In this document: one piece after another, positions 44,769 through 55,717 of the stretch
Layout: every line of letters begins with the position of its first letter
How positions within the stretch are numbered: position 1 is the stretch's first letter
Assembly (NCBI GenBank): GCA_020064725.1
Contig: JAGTWJ010000010.1
Coordinates: forward strand, 930,001 to 994,000
Direction: 5' to 3'
DNA from: Drechslerella dactyloides
Taxonomy: Eukaryota; Ascomycota; Orbiliomycetes; Orbiliales; Orbiliaceae
DNA: 64,000 nt
Position numbers and translations under genes: made by a program
Notes under the pieces: generated by a model
What the model saw: the letters and a program-made list of their open reading frames with translations, nothing else
Told to the model about the DNA's origin: nothing
Database searches by the model: none

Positions 44769-47700
44769 TGCGGAAAATATACTCGCAGATAGTCGCGAAC
44801 CGGCGTATAATCGATTTCAAGGATTCTATACCGCTCCCCTGGCCAAGTATTAGGTTAGGTGGATGGTGGATGGAGCGATGCGATTAACGCGGTTGATGCT
44901 CGTTGGTTGGTGGTGGGGGTTACGCAAGATGTTGCGGGGCACTGGCGGGTGAAGTGGGTTGCGTTGAGCGACGTCTGCGGTGACACAGTCGGCTAAAATA
45001 CTGAGAGATGATTGGGTCCCCATATGAAAAGGCATGCAATATTGCAAGCAGTATGTAAGTATGACATGACTCTACATGGTGTACAGATTACTGGAAACCA
45101 CTTATTTACGTACATGTACTACACTCTGCCATTGGAAGCTGGTCATATAGGTGCCTTCAACAATGAAGGACTAAGTAGAAACCTTGAGACCGCACTCACG
45201 ATTGTCTGAGGCTGTCCTCCGCGTACCCAGCACCAGCACGTATACCCAAGTCTTCAAACCTTTTTTCTATGAATGAATGAAGAGGAAATGGCACTATGCT
45301 AGTTGCTCGATCCTATAGCTATCCCCGGCTTCGTAAATTCAACCAAACCCTTCCTCGTCATGCTATCTCCTTGTCTGTATTTTACCGTAGTTCACCTGGG
45401 CCGAGCTGTTTTATGATGCCAGAGTACTTATTGCTGTATACTTGCCAGCCTCTTTCGAGCCTTCAGACATGCGGTATTCCTGTTACAAGGCAACACGAAC
45501 ATAGTAGGTCCCGAGACCAACATAATAGTCCAGATATACAGCTGCCAGAGCTTCTCTAGTAGTGAGAATGAGAGTCTCGCCATAAGAGGGATGAACTTTG
45601 AGCAATGTAGTTTATCGCAAGGGTGTATTTACAAGAAGTGCCTACGCATCTTCAACCTAAAGTCATAGACACGGCCAGGCGTCTGTGGTATTTATTTTCA
45701 AGACAATGAGGAAAATTCTGTTTACAATTTGTTCTGAGAAATGGCACTGGTCATTACTTTATTTACGTGGTATATTATAGCATACGCTTAGGCTGCGCCG
45801 GATAGTTCTAACGCTGAGGAATATATACCAGTTAGCTGATGACCATACGGTCTCCCCAACTCCGGCTGGCTCGCAAGTAGACGGTCGCGCTATTATATAG
45901 CCCTCAAACCTGACTTTACACCGCTGTGGTCTCTGATCCTCTATCTTGTTCATTCTTGAGATCAATATCCACAGAATGGTCGACTTGGTCTGCTTTCTGT
46001 CATTATATATATTTCGTTTCATTTTTTAAAAGAAAGCCCAGCTTGGTGGATCCCTATAGCGCCTGGCTTCGAGGCTAGGTGGATCCCCGGACCAAGCATA
46101 CCTTTAGCATGCAGCTCTCTGTAAAAATTTCACAAAATCTTTGTCATAAGAGAAATAGTATACATTTACACCCTTCCACACAAGGTATACTAAATTTTAT
46201 GGTAAATAGACTGTCGTATGCACACGCACTGTTCCCCAGGCCTCAAAATACATATCTGATATACAGTCGGGCATGTCTACGTCGGGTGTTTTTTCCACTT
46301 CAGTTCAGGGTCGGCGAATTTGGGTTCTTTGGCGTTCCCCACAGTCTCAATGAAGGCGGCTAGTCTGACAGCTGACAGGCGGGACATTTTCTCACATATA
46401 TATGCATAGTGCCTTGTTTTTGTCATGATCCTACAAGTTGGAGGTTTGTATCACCGATCGCTGCAAAAAGGCCGGTGGGCATGTGGCCTTTTCAACCCGT
46501 ATTTAATATTTTGGCTTCTCAATGTCTTTCGGGGGCTTCTTCATTTACTTATGCATGTATGAAGCTGTGTAACTATAGATCGATTAGTCCGTTCGGATAC
46601 TCCAAGACGTCTGCATCAGGATTTCCTGCGTCTGCAGTAGGATAGTATGTTTCCACGGGCCCGACTCGCCGTTAAATGAACGGCCTAGAACGCCATTTGC
46701 GAGACTACTGAGGTGGAACCTGCACCCCAGACGCTTCTATGCAGAACTAGAGGGTCCCTAGGGACGAGAAGAGTAGGTCGAGCAGAACGGAGGGACGGGA
46801 TATGCCTGCGTGCATGCTGCGTCGGAGAGGGCGAGGAAGTCGGTTCGGCGGCTTGGCATGCCCGCCCTAACGACTACGGCTGTGTGGAAAGATGGTATCC
46901 GCCGATACACAATCATGCGTTTGGCAATTGGTGAATTTAAGCAGCGTATACTCGCTCACCAGAACTTAGCCCAGTATTCTCGCGGGGCCGGACGTCATGA
47001 TGGCGAAATGCGCTTGCACTTGGAAAGCAGCAGAATACGTGGTATTTCCCTTCCTGGCCGAATACTGCTTCCCAATTAATGAGTCGAAGCTGGAGATCCT
47101 TCACCATTGGAGGTCCTTGCATGGGTCTTCAATGTGCGATCCCTAGGATCCCTGCGACACTAGAATAGCATGATCCGAAATCGCGTGTCCACCGTCCAGC
47201 AGCTTACGCTGAGATGGGCGGAGGGAGCGACATCGGCGGTCAGCCAGGGTTTTCGTGCCGGGCTCCCCACATTCGGCTGAATGGCCTGCAAGAGCCCGTT
47301 CGGGCAATCAGATGCCTGACAGGAACCGCGGAAAAGGGAAAAATCACTTGTAGCATGTTGGCGCGGGTAGCATAAAACAAGAAAAAAAAAAAAAAAGAGC
47401 TCGCTAGTGTGGCGGTTTGGGCAACATGCGCCGAAATTTTTTAGATGCTCACCACGGTTGGCCACTATTGTAGCCGGAAGTTGGATACCTGGCGATGTGA
47501 CTCAAGGGCCGCGGCCGCCGGACGGGGGAAGTTCGAAGCAAGGTCGGGCGGGCGCTGACTGTCCTCTCTCTTGCCTGAATTCTCTCTTGTTCAATTTGTT
47601 CAATTGAGAAGTTTTATCTGTTGTGTAGAAGTTCGTAAGAACGACTCATATTCGCTCGCAATCTTGTTTCAAAGAATTTATTTTCAATCACCTCACCACC

Positions 47701-47839
47701 CCCACAGACTCTCCACATTCAATCGTCATTTCACTTGTGACCTCTTACCGTTCGGACGGAGACATCTATTTTTTGCATACGCATTACCAATCGCTGCTGT
47801 TCATAGCATCTTGCTTCTTGCGAACTGATCAAGCTCGTC
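44769..47839. other. 3 kb AT-rich spacer with one structured repeat
   Basis: Left end: galactokinase promoter. Right end: promoter and leader of ILV2, with a run of about 15 A at 47382-47396. In between, only short frames and a compact inverted/direct repeat at 46041-46097 (listed separately). No gene is supported. Confidence 0.5.
46041..46097. repeat. 57-bp structured element with nested repeats
   Basis: GCTTGGT at 46041-46047 is matched by its reverse complement ACCAAGC at 46091-46097. Inside it, GGTGGATCCC occurs twice in direct orientation (46045-46054 and 46078-46087), and CCTGGC/GCTAGG can pair around a TTCGAG loop. The nesting looks like a folded RNA or a transposon end rather than chance AT-rich sequence, but no homologous copy was noticed elsewhere in the window. 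Confidence 0.6.
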
Positions 47840-50246
47840 ATGTTCCGCAACACGGCGAGGAGGGCGCTCTGTCGCCATCGCCAGGCCTTCCCCTCGGCGT
47901 CGAGACCCCTCCATACCACAGCGCCCGTCGCCGCTCTGTCGCCGTACAAGGCCGCGCCGTCCCGATGGACCGAACAATCGAGAAAACAGACAACATCTAC
48001 TGCTGCGTATGACACTTTCCTCCCTTCAATTGCTGCGAAGCTCGAAGTTCGAAGCTAATGGGTGTGTAACTACAGATCCACGAGACCGATCCCCTCGCCG
48101 TCATTCCAACAGGATGTGGCGCCCGCAAAGGCCCAAGAGATACACCCACTGCAGCATCAGGCTGCGCCAGAGGTGGATGATTCGTAAGACCTCCTATTGC
48201 CTAACTTGATTTGCACGATGTAACAATCACATGCTAAACTGTTGAACAGCTTGGTTGGAATGACCGGCGGCGAAATTTTCCACGAAATGATGCTGAGGCA
48301 TCAAGTCAAGCACATCTGTAAGCATACATCTCCCCGCCGAGCTGCCATGAATCAGCTGCTGACGTCTCAATTCAGTTGGGTACCCCGGCGGCGCCATTCT
48401 GCCTGTGTTCGACGCCATCTACAATTCGAAACATTTCGATTTCATCCTGCCCAGACATGAACAAGGTGCCGGCCACATGGCCGAGGGATACGCCAGAGCT
48501 TCCGGAAAGCCCGGTGTCGTCCTCGTCACATCGGGTCCCGGTGCTACGAACGTCATCACCCCCATGCAGGACGCCCTCAGCGACGGAACTCCACTTGTTG
48601 TATTCTGCGGCCAGGTACCAACGACGGCAATCGGCACCGATGCCTTCCAGGAGGCTGACGTCGTGGGTATCAGCCGGGCTTGCACAAAATGGAATGTCAT
48701 GGTGAAGAGTGTTGCAGAGCTGCCGAGACGCATCAATGAGGCTTTCGAGATCGCTACGTCCGGCAGGCCTGGACCCGTGCTCGTTGATTTGCCCAAGGAT
48801 GTCACGGCGGGGATCCTGAGAACGCCAATCCCTATCCGGCCGGCTCTACCGTCGCACCCGTCGGCTGCTTCCCTCGCTCTGCAAACCCACATGAGGCATC
48901 AGCTGGATACATCCCTGCAGCGGGTGGCTCACCTTATCAATATTGCTAAGAAGCCCATCATCTATGCGGGGCAAGGCATTCTCGCCCGCCCTGAGGGTCC
49001 CGAGCTGCTAAAGGAGCTCTCAGAGCGATCCTTGATTCCGGTCACGACTACATTACAGGCCCTGGGGTGCTTCGATGAGCTGGACGAGAAGAGTCTGCAC
49101 ATGCTGGGAATGCATGGGAGCGCATATGCCAATATGGCCATGCAGGAAGCGGATCTCATCCTTGCTCTGGGAGCTAGGTTTGACGATCGTGTGACCGGCA
49201 ACATTGCGAGTAAGTGGAACCTGAAACACAACCGTTACACACACACATTTCTAACGAATACTCGTTCTTCTAGAATTCGCACCGCAGGCGAAGCTTGCCG
49301 CCACCGAGAACCGCGGAGGCATCGTGCACTTTGAGATCATGCCCAAGAACATCAACAAGGTCGTCCAAGCGAATGAGGCTGTCGAGGGAGACGTCGCAGA
49401 TAACCTCAGAATCCTCCTCCCGCATATCAAGCAAATCGAGTCGCGGCCCGAGTGGTTTGCGCAGATCGCCGAATGGAAGAAGCGCCACCCGTTCGACTAC
49501 GAACGGAACCTCCCAAGTGGCCTGCTAAACCCACAAACTGTCATCGAGGAACTCTCAAACATGACCGCACCCTACAAGGAGAAAGTTATCATCACAACGG
49601 GTGTCGGCCAGCACCAGATGTGGACGGCGCAGCACTTCAGATGGCGTCACCCCAGGACCATGATCACCTCTGGTGGGCTGGGGACCATGGGATACGGCCT
49701 CCCTAGCGCGATTGGCGCGAAGGTTGCGAAGCCGGATTCCGTTGTCATCGATATTGATGGTGATGCCAGCTTCCAGATGACTTTGATGGAGCTTGCGACT
49801 GCCGCTCAGTTCAACATTGCCGTCAAAATCATCGTTCTGAATAACGAGGAACAAGGCATGGTCACACAATGGCAGTCTCTCTTCTACGAGGATCGCTTCG
49901 CGTAAGTTTACAACCACCACCTCCCATTATTCCAGACACGGACACGATGCTAATAACGACATATCTATCTAGTCACACCCACCAAGGCAATCCGGACTTC
50001 GTCAAGCTCGCTGAAGCCATGGGTCTCAAGGCTCTCCGCGTGACAAAGCCGGACGAGCTGCAGGACGGCATGAAGACGCTGCTGGAATACAACAGCGGCC
50101 CGATCCTGATGGAGGTCATCACAGACCGAAAGATCCCCGTGCTACCAATGGTGCCGGGCGGCAAGGGACTCCATGAGTGCCTTGTATACGATGCAACGAA
50201 GGAGAAGGAGCGGCGTGCGCTGATGAAGCAACGGTCAGGGCATTAG
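47840..50246 (+). CDS. ILV2: Acetolactate synthase catalytic subunit
   Basis: A ThDP- and FAD-dependent enzyme that makes acetolactate or acetohydroxybutyrate, the first common step of valine, leucine and isoleucine synthesis, in mitochondria. I read six exons: 47840-48006, 48076-48183, 48250-48317, 48376-49209, 49274-49901 and 49973-50246, giving 692 codons. The N terminus (MFRNTARRALCRHRQAF) is a typical Arg-rich presequence. FGYPGGAILPVFDAIY leads to RHEQGAGHMAEGYARASGKP with the activating Glu143, then SGPGATNVITPMQDAL. The FAD-contacting FDDRVTG follows. The ThDP motif runs from DIDGDASF (about residues 550-557) to VLNNEEQGMVTQW. The C terminus VLPMVPGGKGLHEC is canonical. Exons 1-3 encode the less conserved linker. 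The regulatory subunit ILV6 is not in this window. Confidence 0.97.
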
Positions 50247-51407
50247 AACTGCCTTAACCATAGCCGCATTAAAGAATAAACGTACATATAATATGGGTTT
50301 TTTCTGCTGTCGCACATCGCATCTGGTTAATCCTTCTGGCATTTGATTTTCGCATAGCTGATGAACGAACGGGTCGGCGAGCTACGAAAGTTCTTTGTTG
50401 GGCATTTTTGTTCCCTTCGGATTTCGTTGGGGGATATTCGCGCAAAAGTTCTGAATATCGTTGCTGATACCGGTGATAGGAGGTTGCTCTGGGTTGAGTG
50501 TATTTGTTTACCCTTTTTTCATTTCATACTAATATTTTATAATGATCGAGGCGAATGGGGCGTCTGCATTTTTTTACCCTGGTTTTTAACTCGAGGTGCA
50601 TGTGCATAATTATTAGTGAATCTACTACATTAGCATAATAGAGATACTTACATAGAGTTGTTTATATTGTTCATTGGTTCAGACCAGATCGCTACGACAG
50701 CGATACATAGTACGTAAACGGTTTGCCGTGCACGTGGCTGCCATGATGCTGTAGACCCGGCAGCTGGTGGTTGAATGGTCTATATGACGATTGACATTTG
50801 TCTCGTAAACTAAACTGCAATGGCGGACATCGACATCGAGATTTAAATTATAAATTATAAATGGGTCCAATCAAAGCTTTAGAAGGTAGCGGTCATGGAT
50901 TGTCTCGCAGGCCAGAAGCGTAAACTTTGAAGACGAGTAAGCTGCGTAGCATAGCAAAGATAGAGCAAGTCAGCTATCGCCGTACGTCAATGTTCTAAAA
51001 TCTTACCGTTGGAGCAACTGCGTAAACACTAAATCTTGAACGATCGAGTGAATAGAAAATAGTATATTGATGCGACTGAGATTGCTTCCTATTCAAGGGG
51101 TTTCAGGGTTCAGCTATAGCTACTATGAACATTTTTGCATAGCAAATGCCGCTATATAAACTTTTTGAGTCAATTGCTGCAGAGTTTCTGCTTCATTTCA
51201 AAAGATATAAACATCTTGGATGCCATTATACATAATTACACCTACCTGCCCCCACTTCCCTCCCGTCTCGTATCCGCACCCCTCTATCTCTCAGCTGCAT
51301 CAGATATATACAAGCATGCATTGATATTTCCAATCCACACCACGTCGCATAACATCCGCCGCTTCCCACCGGCCTCGCCAAGCCTATCTTATAACCACAG
51401 CCACCGC
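50247..51407. other. 1.2 kb convergent spacer, ILV2 and ATP14
   Basis: AT-rich, lies between the two 3' ends. Short frames only, no gene supported. Confidence 0.5.
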
Positions 51408-51952
51408 TCAATGATGGTCGGCCTTATCCTCCGCAAATGCAGCCTCCTCGTCGAACCAGTCGTCTACGTTCTTCGTGGAGGCAGCCTCGTCAGCCGAGGC
51501 ATCGGGTGCGCCGGACTCGGTCTCCACGATCTGTGATTGGTACGCGGAGATATCGGCGGACAGTGAAGCTTCGCCGAGGTCGGGGACAGCGGGGGTCGCA
51601 GGGGTAGCCCAGTTGCGGACTTGGCCTTCGTGGTCGTTGGCTTTGGGAGGCGCGGGCTTGTAGGCTTTCAGCTCGCGCAGGTAGAGGTCCTGGACAATGT
51701 CGGCTGCGGGAAGATAGCTAGCTGTTAGCATTGGTTTTTCTTAGCGGTCGATCCGATTAGATTGTGTACGGACATTGTCTGGGAGCCGTGACGACGAATG
51801 TGCGGGTTTGCGTCCTGAGGGCGGCGGAAGCGCGAGGGAGGAGGGTCCTCTGTACATTATGTTAGCAGCTGCTTGGGACTGATAGGCTTGATAACGGCGG
51901 GTCGCGGGGAACAATGGATGTAGCATACCGAAGCCCGTAGTGCGAACGACAT
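51408..51952 (-). CDS. ATP14: Mitochondrial ATP synthase subunit H
   Basis: A peripheral-stalk subunit of the mitochondrial F1Fo ATP synthase (F6 counterpart). I read three exons: 51929-51952, 51774-51849 and 51408-51703, giving 131 codons. Exon 1 encodes only eight residues (MSFALRAS). Exon 2 gives the rest of a basic presequence (RTLLPRASAALRTQTRTF). Exon 3 carries the mature protein, which begins DIVQDLYLRELKAYKPAPPK, the diagnostic subunit H motif. It continues with an acidic, Ala-rich tail (VDDWFDEEAAFAEDK). The second intron uses a weak donor, GTCCGT; it was chosen because it keeps frame and family sequence, and the exact junction is less certain than the rest. Confidence 0.88.
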
Positions 51953-53061
51953 GGTGAAGTAATTGGAGGGAGAGGGAAGAGGAAGGAGGCGGAGATGTCG
52001 GTCGAGATGCGGTTGGAGATGCGGGTATCTAAGGTGACGACAGGCATCCAGCCAATGCTCGGTCGTTGTCGTCCATCGGCCCACATTTTCGCTGCAGCGT
52101 GATGTTAGTGCTGAGAAGTACGCTTTCTGATGGCGTACTCATGCGTATATATGAGAACCCACCCCATCGGCACGATCTATTATTAGTCATTGGCCATTCT
52201 TTCCCCTTTCAGACTTATTAATCCTCAAGCCTCATCGCCACTCAACCCTCTCAACCATCTCCGATCCATCATCCTCACCGCCATCGACGATTTCAGCATC
52301 CCGTCGACGCCTCGTCTCCGACATCAAGTACCCACTCGCCGCTTTGACAGCAGCATCTGGATACTCGATATACACCTCTCCGGCCTTCGCGGACGGAACA
52401 GCGCCCGACTGACGTCTCAGGATTCTGATCCTCCCTCTCACGCCCGTACGACTCGACTGCCACCCCCGCCGGCGTCGTCCACAGCTCCGCTGTACCTTCA
52501 GATCTTACTATCTCTGCCTCGCCGCTCTTCTCTCCGCTTGCTATCCGCGGACAGATAGATCTCAGAAAGAAAATCGGCCTGGTGGACGCCTTTATTGGTT
52601 TTCGTAGGACAGATCTCAAGTTACAGAATTACACATATTTCATCACGAAATATCACCTTCGGGACACCTGTCGAGCGTAATTCGCGCACATTTTCATCGT
52701 CGATTCCCATACGCTTCTCTCTTGCCTTTGGTCCTCCAAGGCGATTGAAAAGGTAATGAATCTCTACCCGCTGTCGCGTGTGATGATGTGAGGCGTATAG
52801 TGGGGCGCGATGGGGCAATCCCGATCGCCCGCGCTGTAGAACCTCAGGCCCCAAAGCATGTACCGCATTCTCTCGGGTTTGCGATCGCTGTCTCCTTGCA
52901 AATAAAGATTTTGCAGAACGTAGCTGACAAGAAACTGAGCTTGAAGAGCCGAAGCGGTTTAATCGCTTGTTTCCTCTATCTCTATATTCTCCGCGAACGC
53001 GAGAAGTCATCGAGCCTCCCAAAAGGCACTTCCGGGACTCCTGGGCACCACCACTACCGAA
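51953..53061. promoter_or_regulatory. 1.1 kb divergent region, ATP14 and TFIIB
   Basis: Between the divergent starts of ATP14 and the TFIIB gene. Around 52190-52620 both strands are open: a Pro/Ser-rich plus frame, and a minus frame containing AGEVYIEYPDAAVKAAS. A small minus-strand gene is possible and is listed separately. Confidence 0.45.
52232..52498 (-). CDS. Possible small hypothetical protein (weak call)
   Basis: A minus-strand frame ending at 52232 is open for about 90 codons. It contains RIRILRRQSGAVPSAKAGEV followed by YIEYPDAAVKAASGYLMSET and an acidic end. The latter part looks like folded protein, but no start codon suits it without an upstream exon. The plus strand is open over the same bases. 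I do not recognise the protein. It may be a last exon of a small gene or chance in GC-rich promoter DNA. Confidence 0.2.
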   Translation of the reverse strand, partial: KVQRSCGRRRRGWQSSRTGVRGRIRILRRQSGAVPSAKAGEVYIEYPDAAVKAASGYLMSETRRRRDAEIVDGGEDDGSEMVERVEWR

Positions 53062-54153
53062 ATGATGGTTGGACCTACAACGCCCCCTGTTCCCACCGCC
53101 GTCAGGCCAGGCGCACCCGCGAGCGACCGCCCGTTCGAGAAGAATCTCAACATCCATGTTATATGCAAGGATTGCAAAGAATTCCCTCCGAACCTAGTGG
53201 AGGAGTTCTCCTCCGGCGACATCGTCTGCGGCTCCTGCGGATTGGTCCTCGGTGACCGCACGATCGACACTCGTTCCGAATGGCGTACGTTCTCGAACGA
53301 CGACCAAGGGAACGACGATCCGTCGCGTGTCGGCGACAGTGCAAACCCACTTCTCAATGGGAACCAGCTGGACACTGGCATCAGCTTCTCTGACGGTGGC
53401 AGCGGACGTGCGCGGGACTTGCACCGTGCGCAGAACAAGGTGACACACGACAAGTCTACAAAGAGCTTGCTGGCAGCATATAAGGAGATTGGCGCCTTCT
53501 GTGATTCTACTAACCTCCAGAAGAACGTTGCCGATACTGCCAAGCAACTGTACAAGTCCGTGGATGATGCGAAAGCCTTCAAGGGGAAACCGCAAGAGGT
53601 TATCATTGCTGGCTGCATCTTCATCGCCTGTCGCAAGTGCAACGTTCCACGTACGTTCCGCGAGATCTTTGCGATCACCAAGGTCCCAAAGAAGGAGATC
53701 GGCCGTGTCTTCAAGGCTCTCGAGAAATTCTTCTCTCAGCAAGGCGAGGCCAATGTGCAAGAAATCTTGAATGGAGGCGGCATTGCCAACGAGAACGTCG
53801 GTTACACCTCGACGACCTCTACCAAGGCGCACGACCTCATGATTCGTTTCTGCAACAACCTCGGTCTTACGCACAATCTGATCTACATCACGCAAGAACT
53901 TGCAGAGCGCGCTGCTCAAAAGGGCACTCTAGCCGGGAGATCGCCCATCTCCTCGGCTGCGGCCTGCATCTACATGATCTCGCATCTGATGCGCCAGCCA
54001 AAGACCGCGAAAGAGATTTCTCAGGTCGCAGGCGTCAGTGATGGTACTATCAAGGCCGCATACAAGAAACTGTACCACGACCGCGAGGCACTCGTCGACT
54101 CCAAGTGGACTGAGAATGGCAAGGGTGACATCAGCCTCCTCCCGTCGTCTTAG
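53062..54153 (+). CDS. SUA7: Transcription initiation factor IIB (TFIIB)
   Basis: Bridges TBP-bound promoters and RNA polymerase II and helps set the start site. A single exon of 363 codons. The N-terminal zinc ribbon has Cys35, Cys38, Cys56 and Cys59 (CKDC and CGSC). The B-finger/linker region with VLGDRTIDTRSEWRTFSNDD follows. The two cyclin folds are marked by EVIIAGCIFIACRKCNVPRT and by GRSPISSAAACIYMISHLM with AKEISQVAGVSDGTIKAAYK. The C terminus GKGDISLLPSS is where fungal TFIIB normally ends. The ATG gives the expected short N terminus. Unusually, the frame stays open for 75 codons beyond the TAG stop (see the next feature and findings). Confidence 0.96.
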   Translation: MMVGPTTPPVPTAVRPGAPASDRPFEKNLNIHVICKDCKEFPPNLVEEFSSGDIVCGSCGLVLGDRTIDTRSEWRTFSNDDQGNDDPSRVGDSANPLLNGNQLDTGISFSDGGSGRARDLHRAQNKVTHDKSTKSLLAAYKEIGAFCDSTNLQKNVADTAKQLYKSVDDAKAFKGKPQEVIIAGCIFIACRKCNVPRTFREIFAITKVPKKEIGRVFKALEKFFSQQGEANVQEILNGGGIANENVGYTSTTSTKAHDLMIRFCNNLGLTHNLIYITQELAERAAQKGTLAGRSPISSAAACIYMISHLMRQPKTAKEISQVAGVSDGTIKAAYKKLYHDREALVDSKWTENGKGDISLLPSS

Positions 54154-54381
54154 AGAAACGCTATCGGGAAAGACAGGTGCCGAGACGACAACATTGCTTC
54201 CAATGTTCGTCCTGCTATGGAGGTGTTGGCGTGTCAGTACGAGAGGAATGTGATTATTTCCGAAATTCACCAGTTGGCTCTGAGACAAGGTATGATCGTG
54301 GACGGGAAAGCGTCGCCGGAACTCTTCGCGCTTGAGGAGAGGCTTAGTGCGCTCGAGATGAAGTACGATGGCATCATCTGA
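54154..54381 (+). other. In-frame open extension after the TFIIB stop codon
   Basis: Directly after the TFIIB TAG, the same frame runs for 75 codons to TGA at 54379-54381. The translation looks like ordinary helical protein (CQYERNVIISEIHQLALRQG, then ASPELFALEERLSALEMKYD) and is not low-complexity. I do not recognise it. It could be a readthrough extension, an alternative last exon or a separate small frame starting at the ATG at 54217. The TAG itself closes a pyrimidine-rich, acceptor-like stretch. Confidence 0.4.
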
Positions 54382-55717
54382 ACCTCGAATGACAAGAGAA
54401 ACGATGAGATGGAATTCTCATAGGTTCGCGCGTACACCTCAATCTTGAACCGATGATGTCTCCCCGATTTTTCCGCTCGCGCCAGCCAGCGAACCTCGCG
54501 TTCAACTCGACTACTCGAATGGTGGCAAATTTTTCACCCTCGTCGCACTTGCAATTTTTATATTTCGACTTTCCTTCACGCATACAACAAATTTTACAGG
54601 TTGTCCTCACGAGCTAATAATACAGCCCGCGTTTTTTTTTTTTACTCATTTCTATTCTTTTTATGCACCAGTGGTCAATTTCCTCTTGTTAGATCAATAC
54701 CCCCTCGAAATCAGTGCTTTAATTATCAGATCCCCATAGATCGCACTAGATATCTTGTTTCGTTTCGATTGTATTTTTGATATTTCCTTTTTTCCCCCTT
54801 TCCTTTTCGCCTGTACATTCTGCTTTTTCTTCCCTATCCTTCCTCTGCCCTTTCACCCCATCCTTTATATTGATACTTTCATCAAGTCCCTATCGGCTTT
54901 TGCTTTTTTTGCTTGCCTGTTTCTCTTCAAGTTTTCCACCCGTCCCTGCTGCGTTTTAGCGATTGTTCATGTGCATTTTTGTGCTTCGTTGCTTGCTTTT
55001 AATCGTTGAATGAAGGTAAGTGCGTCTCTGGTGAAATCACCAAGAACGAGACGAAAAGAATGAAAGAAAGACAGAATGGATAGATACGGTTTACTGATAT
55101 GCTAAGAGGAGGAGATTGATTCAAGGCGGTTACTGGAAGAGACGACAGACTGGATATACTTGCTTTCGGATCTTGCATGCGCGTGTGCTTCGTTCAAGGT
55201 TCCAAGCTGTTTGTCTGGCTGTCTGATCGGTATGTGCGTTCGACTGTGCGCTTAATGACTAGGAGCGGTTTTATCGGGCGTGTCATTCTTGATTTGTGCT
55301 GTGGTGTGACGCGCGTGGACGATGCAGACGGTGGTGTGCTTTTTTTATTAACACCATACGGAAACCACCAAGAGAAAAATGTGGGAAAAAAACAAGAAAA
55401 TTTATAGAAAAGGCAGGGTAGCTTCTACTAGTATATAGCTTTCTATCTGCAGCGGCGAGATTAACCATGCAGCCCTCGTCAAGTTGCTTCCATGCATGGG
55501 CGTGTAGATAGAAGCGAATACAAGAGCTATTGACAATTACTCACAGTGCACAATATATAATCACACCTTTGCGACAGTATCTTACGATACACTAACCTTC
55601 AGATCATATCGACCGGACCAGAAACCCACCATTAGTTATAGCTAATTCTATGTACAGCCATAATATAAGTATGTACATTCCGCCTCTTGCATGGAATTAC
55701 CGCTCCCAAGCTACGTC
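54382..55717. other. 1.3 kb AT-/T-rich convergent spacer
   Basis: Lies between the 3' ends of the TFIIB and TFC6 genes. T runs dominate about 54630-54960. The short hydrophobic frames at 54755-55009 are Phe/Leu-rich products of that composition. No gene is supported. Confidence 0.5.

Noticed and set aside
54755..55009. Hydrophobic 84-codon plus frame 3' of TFIIB
   Set aside because: Phe/Leu-rich because the DNA is a T-rich tract; not a membrane protein gene.
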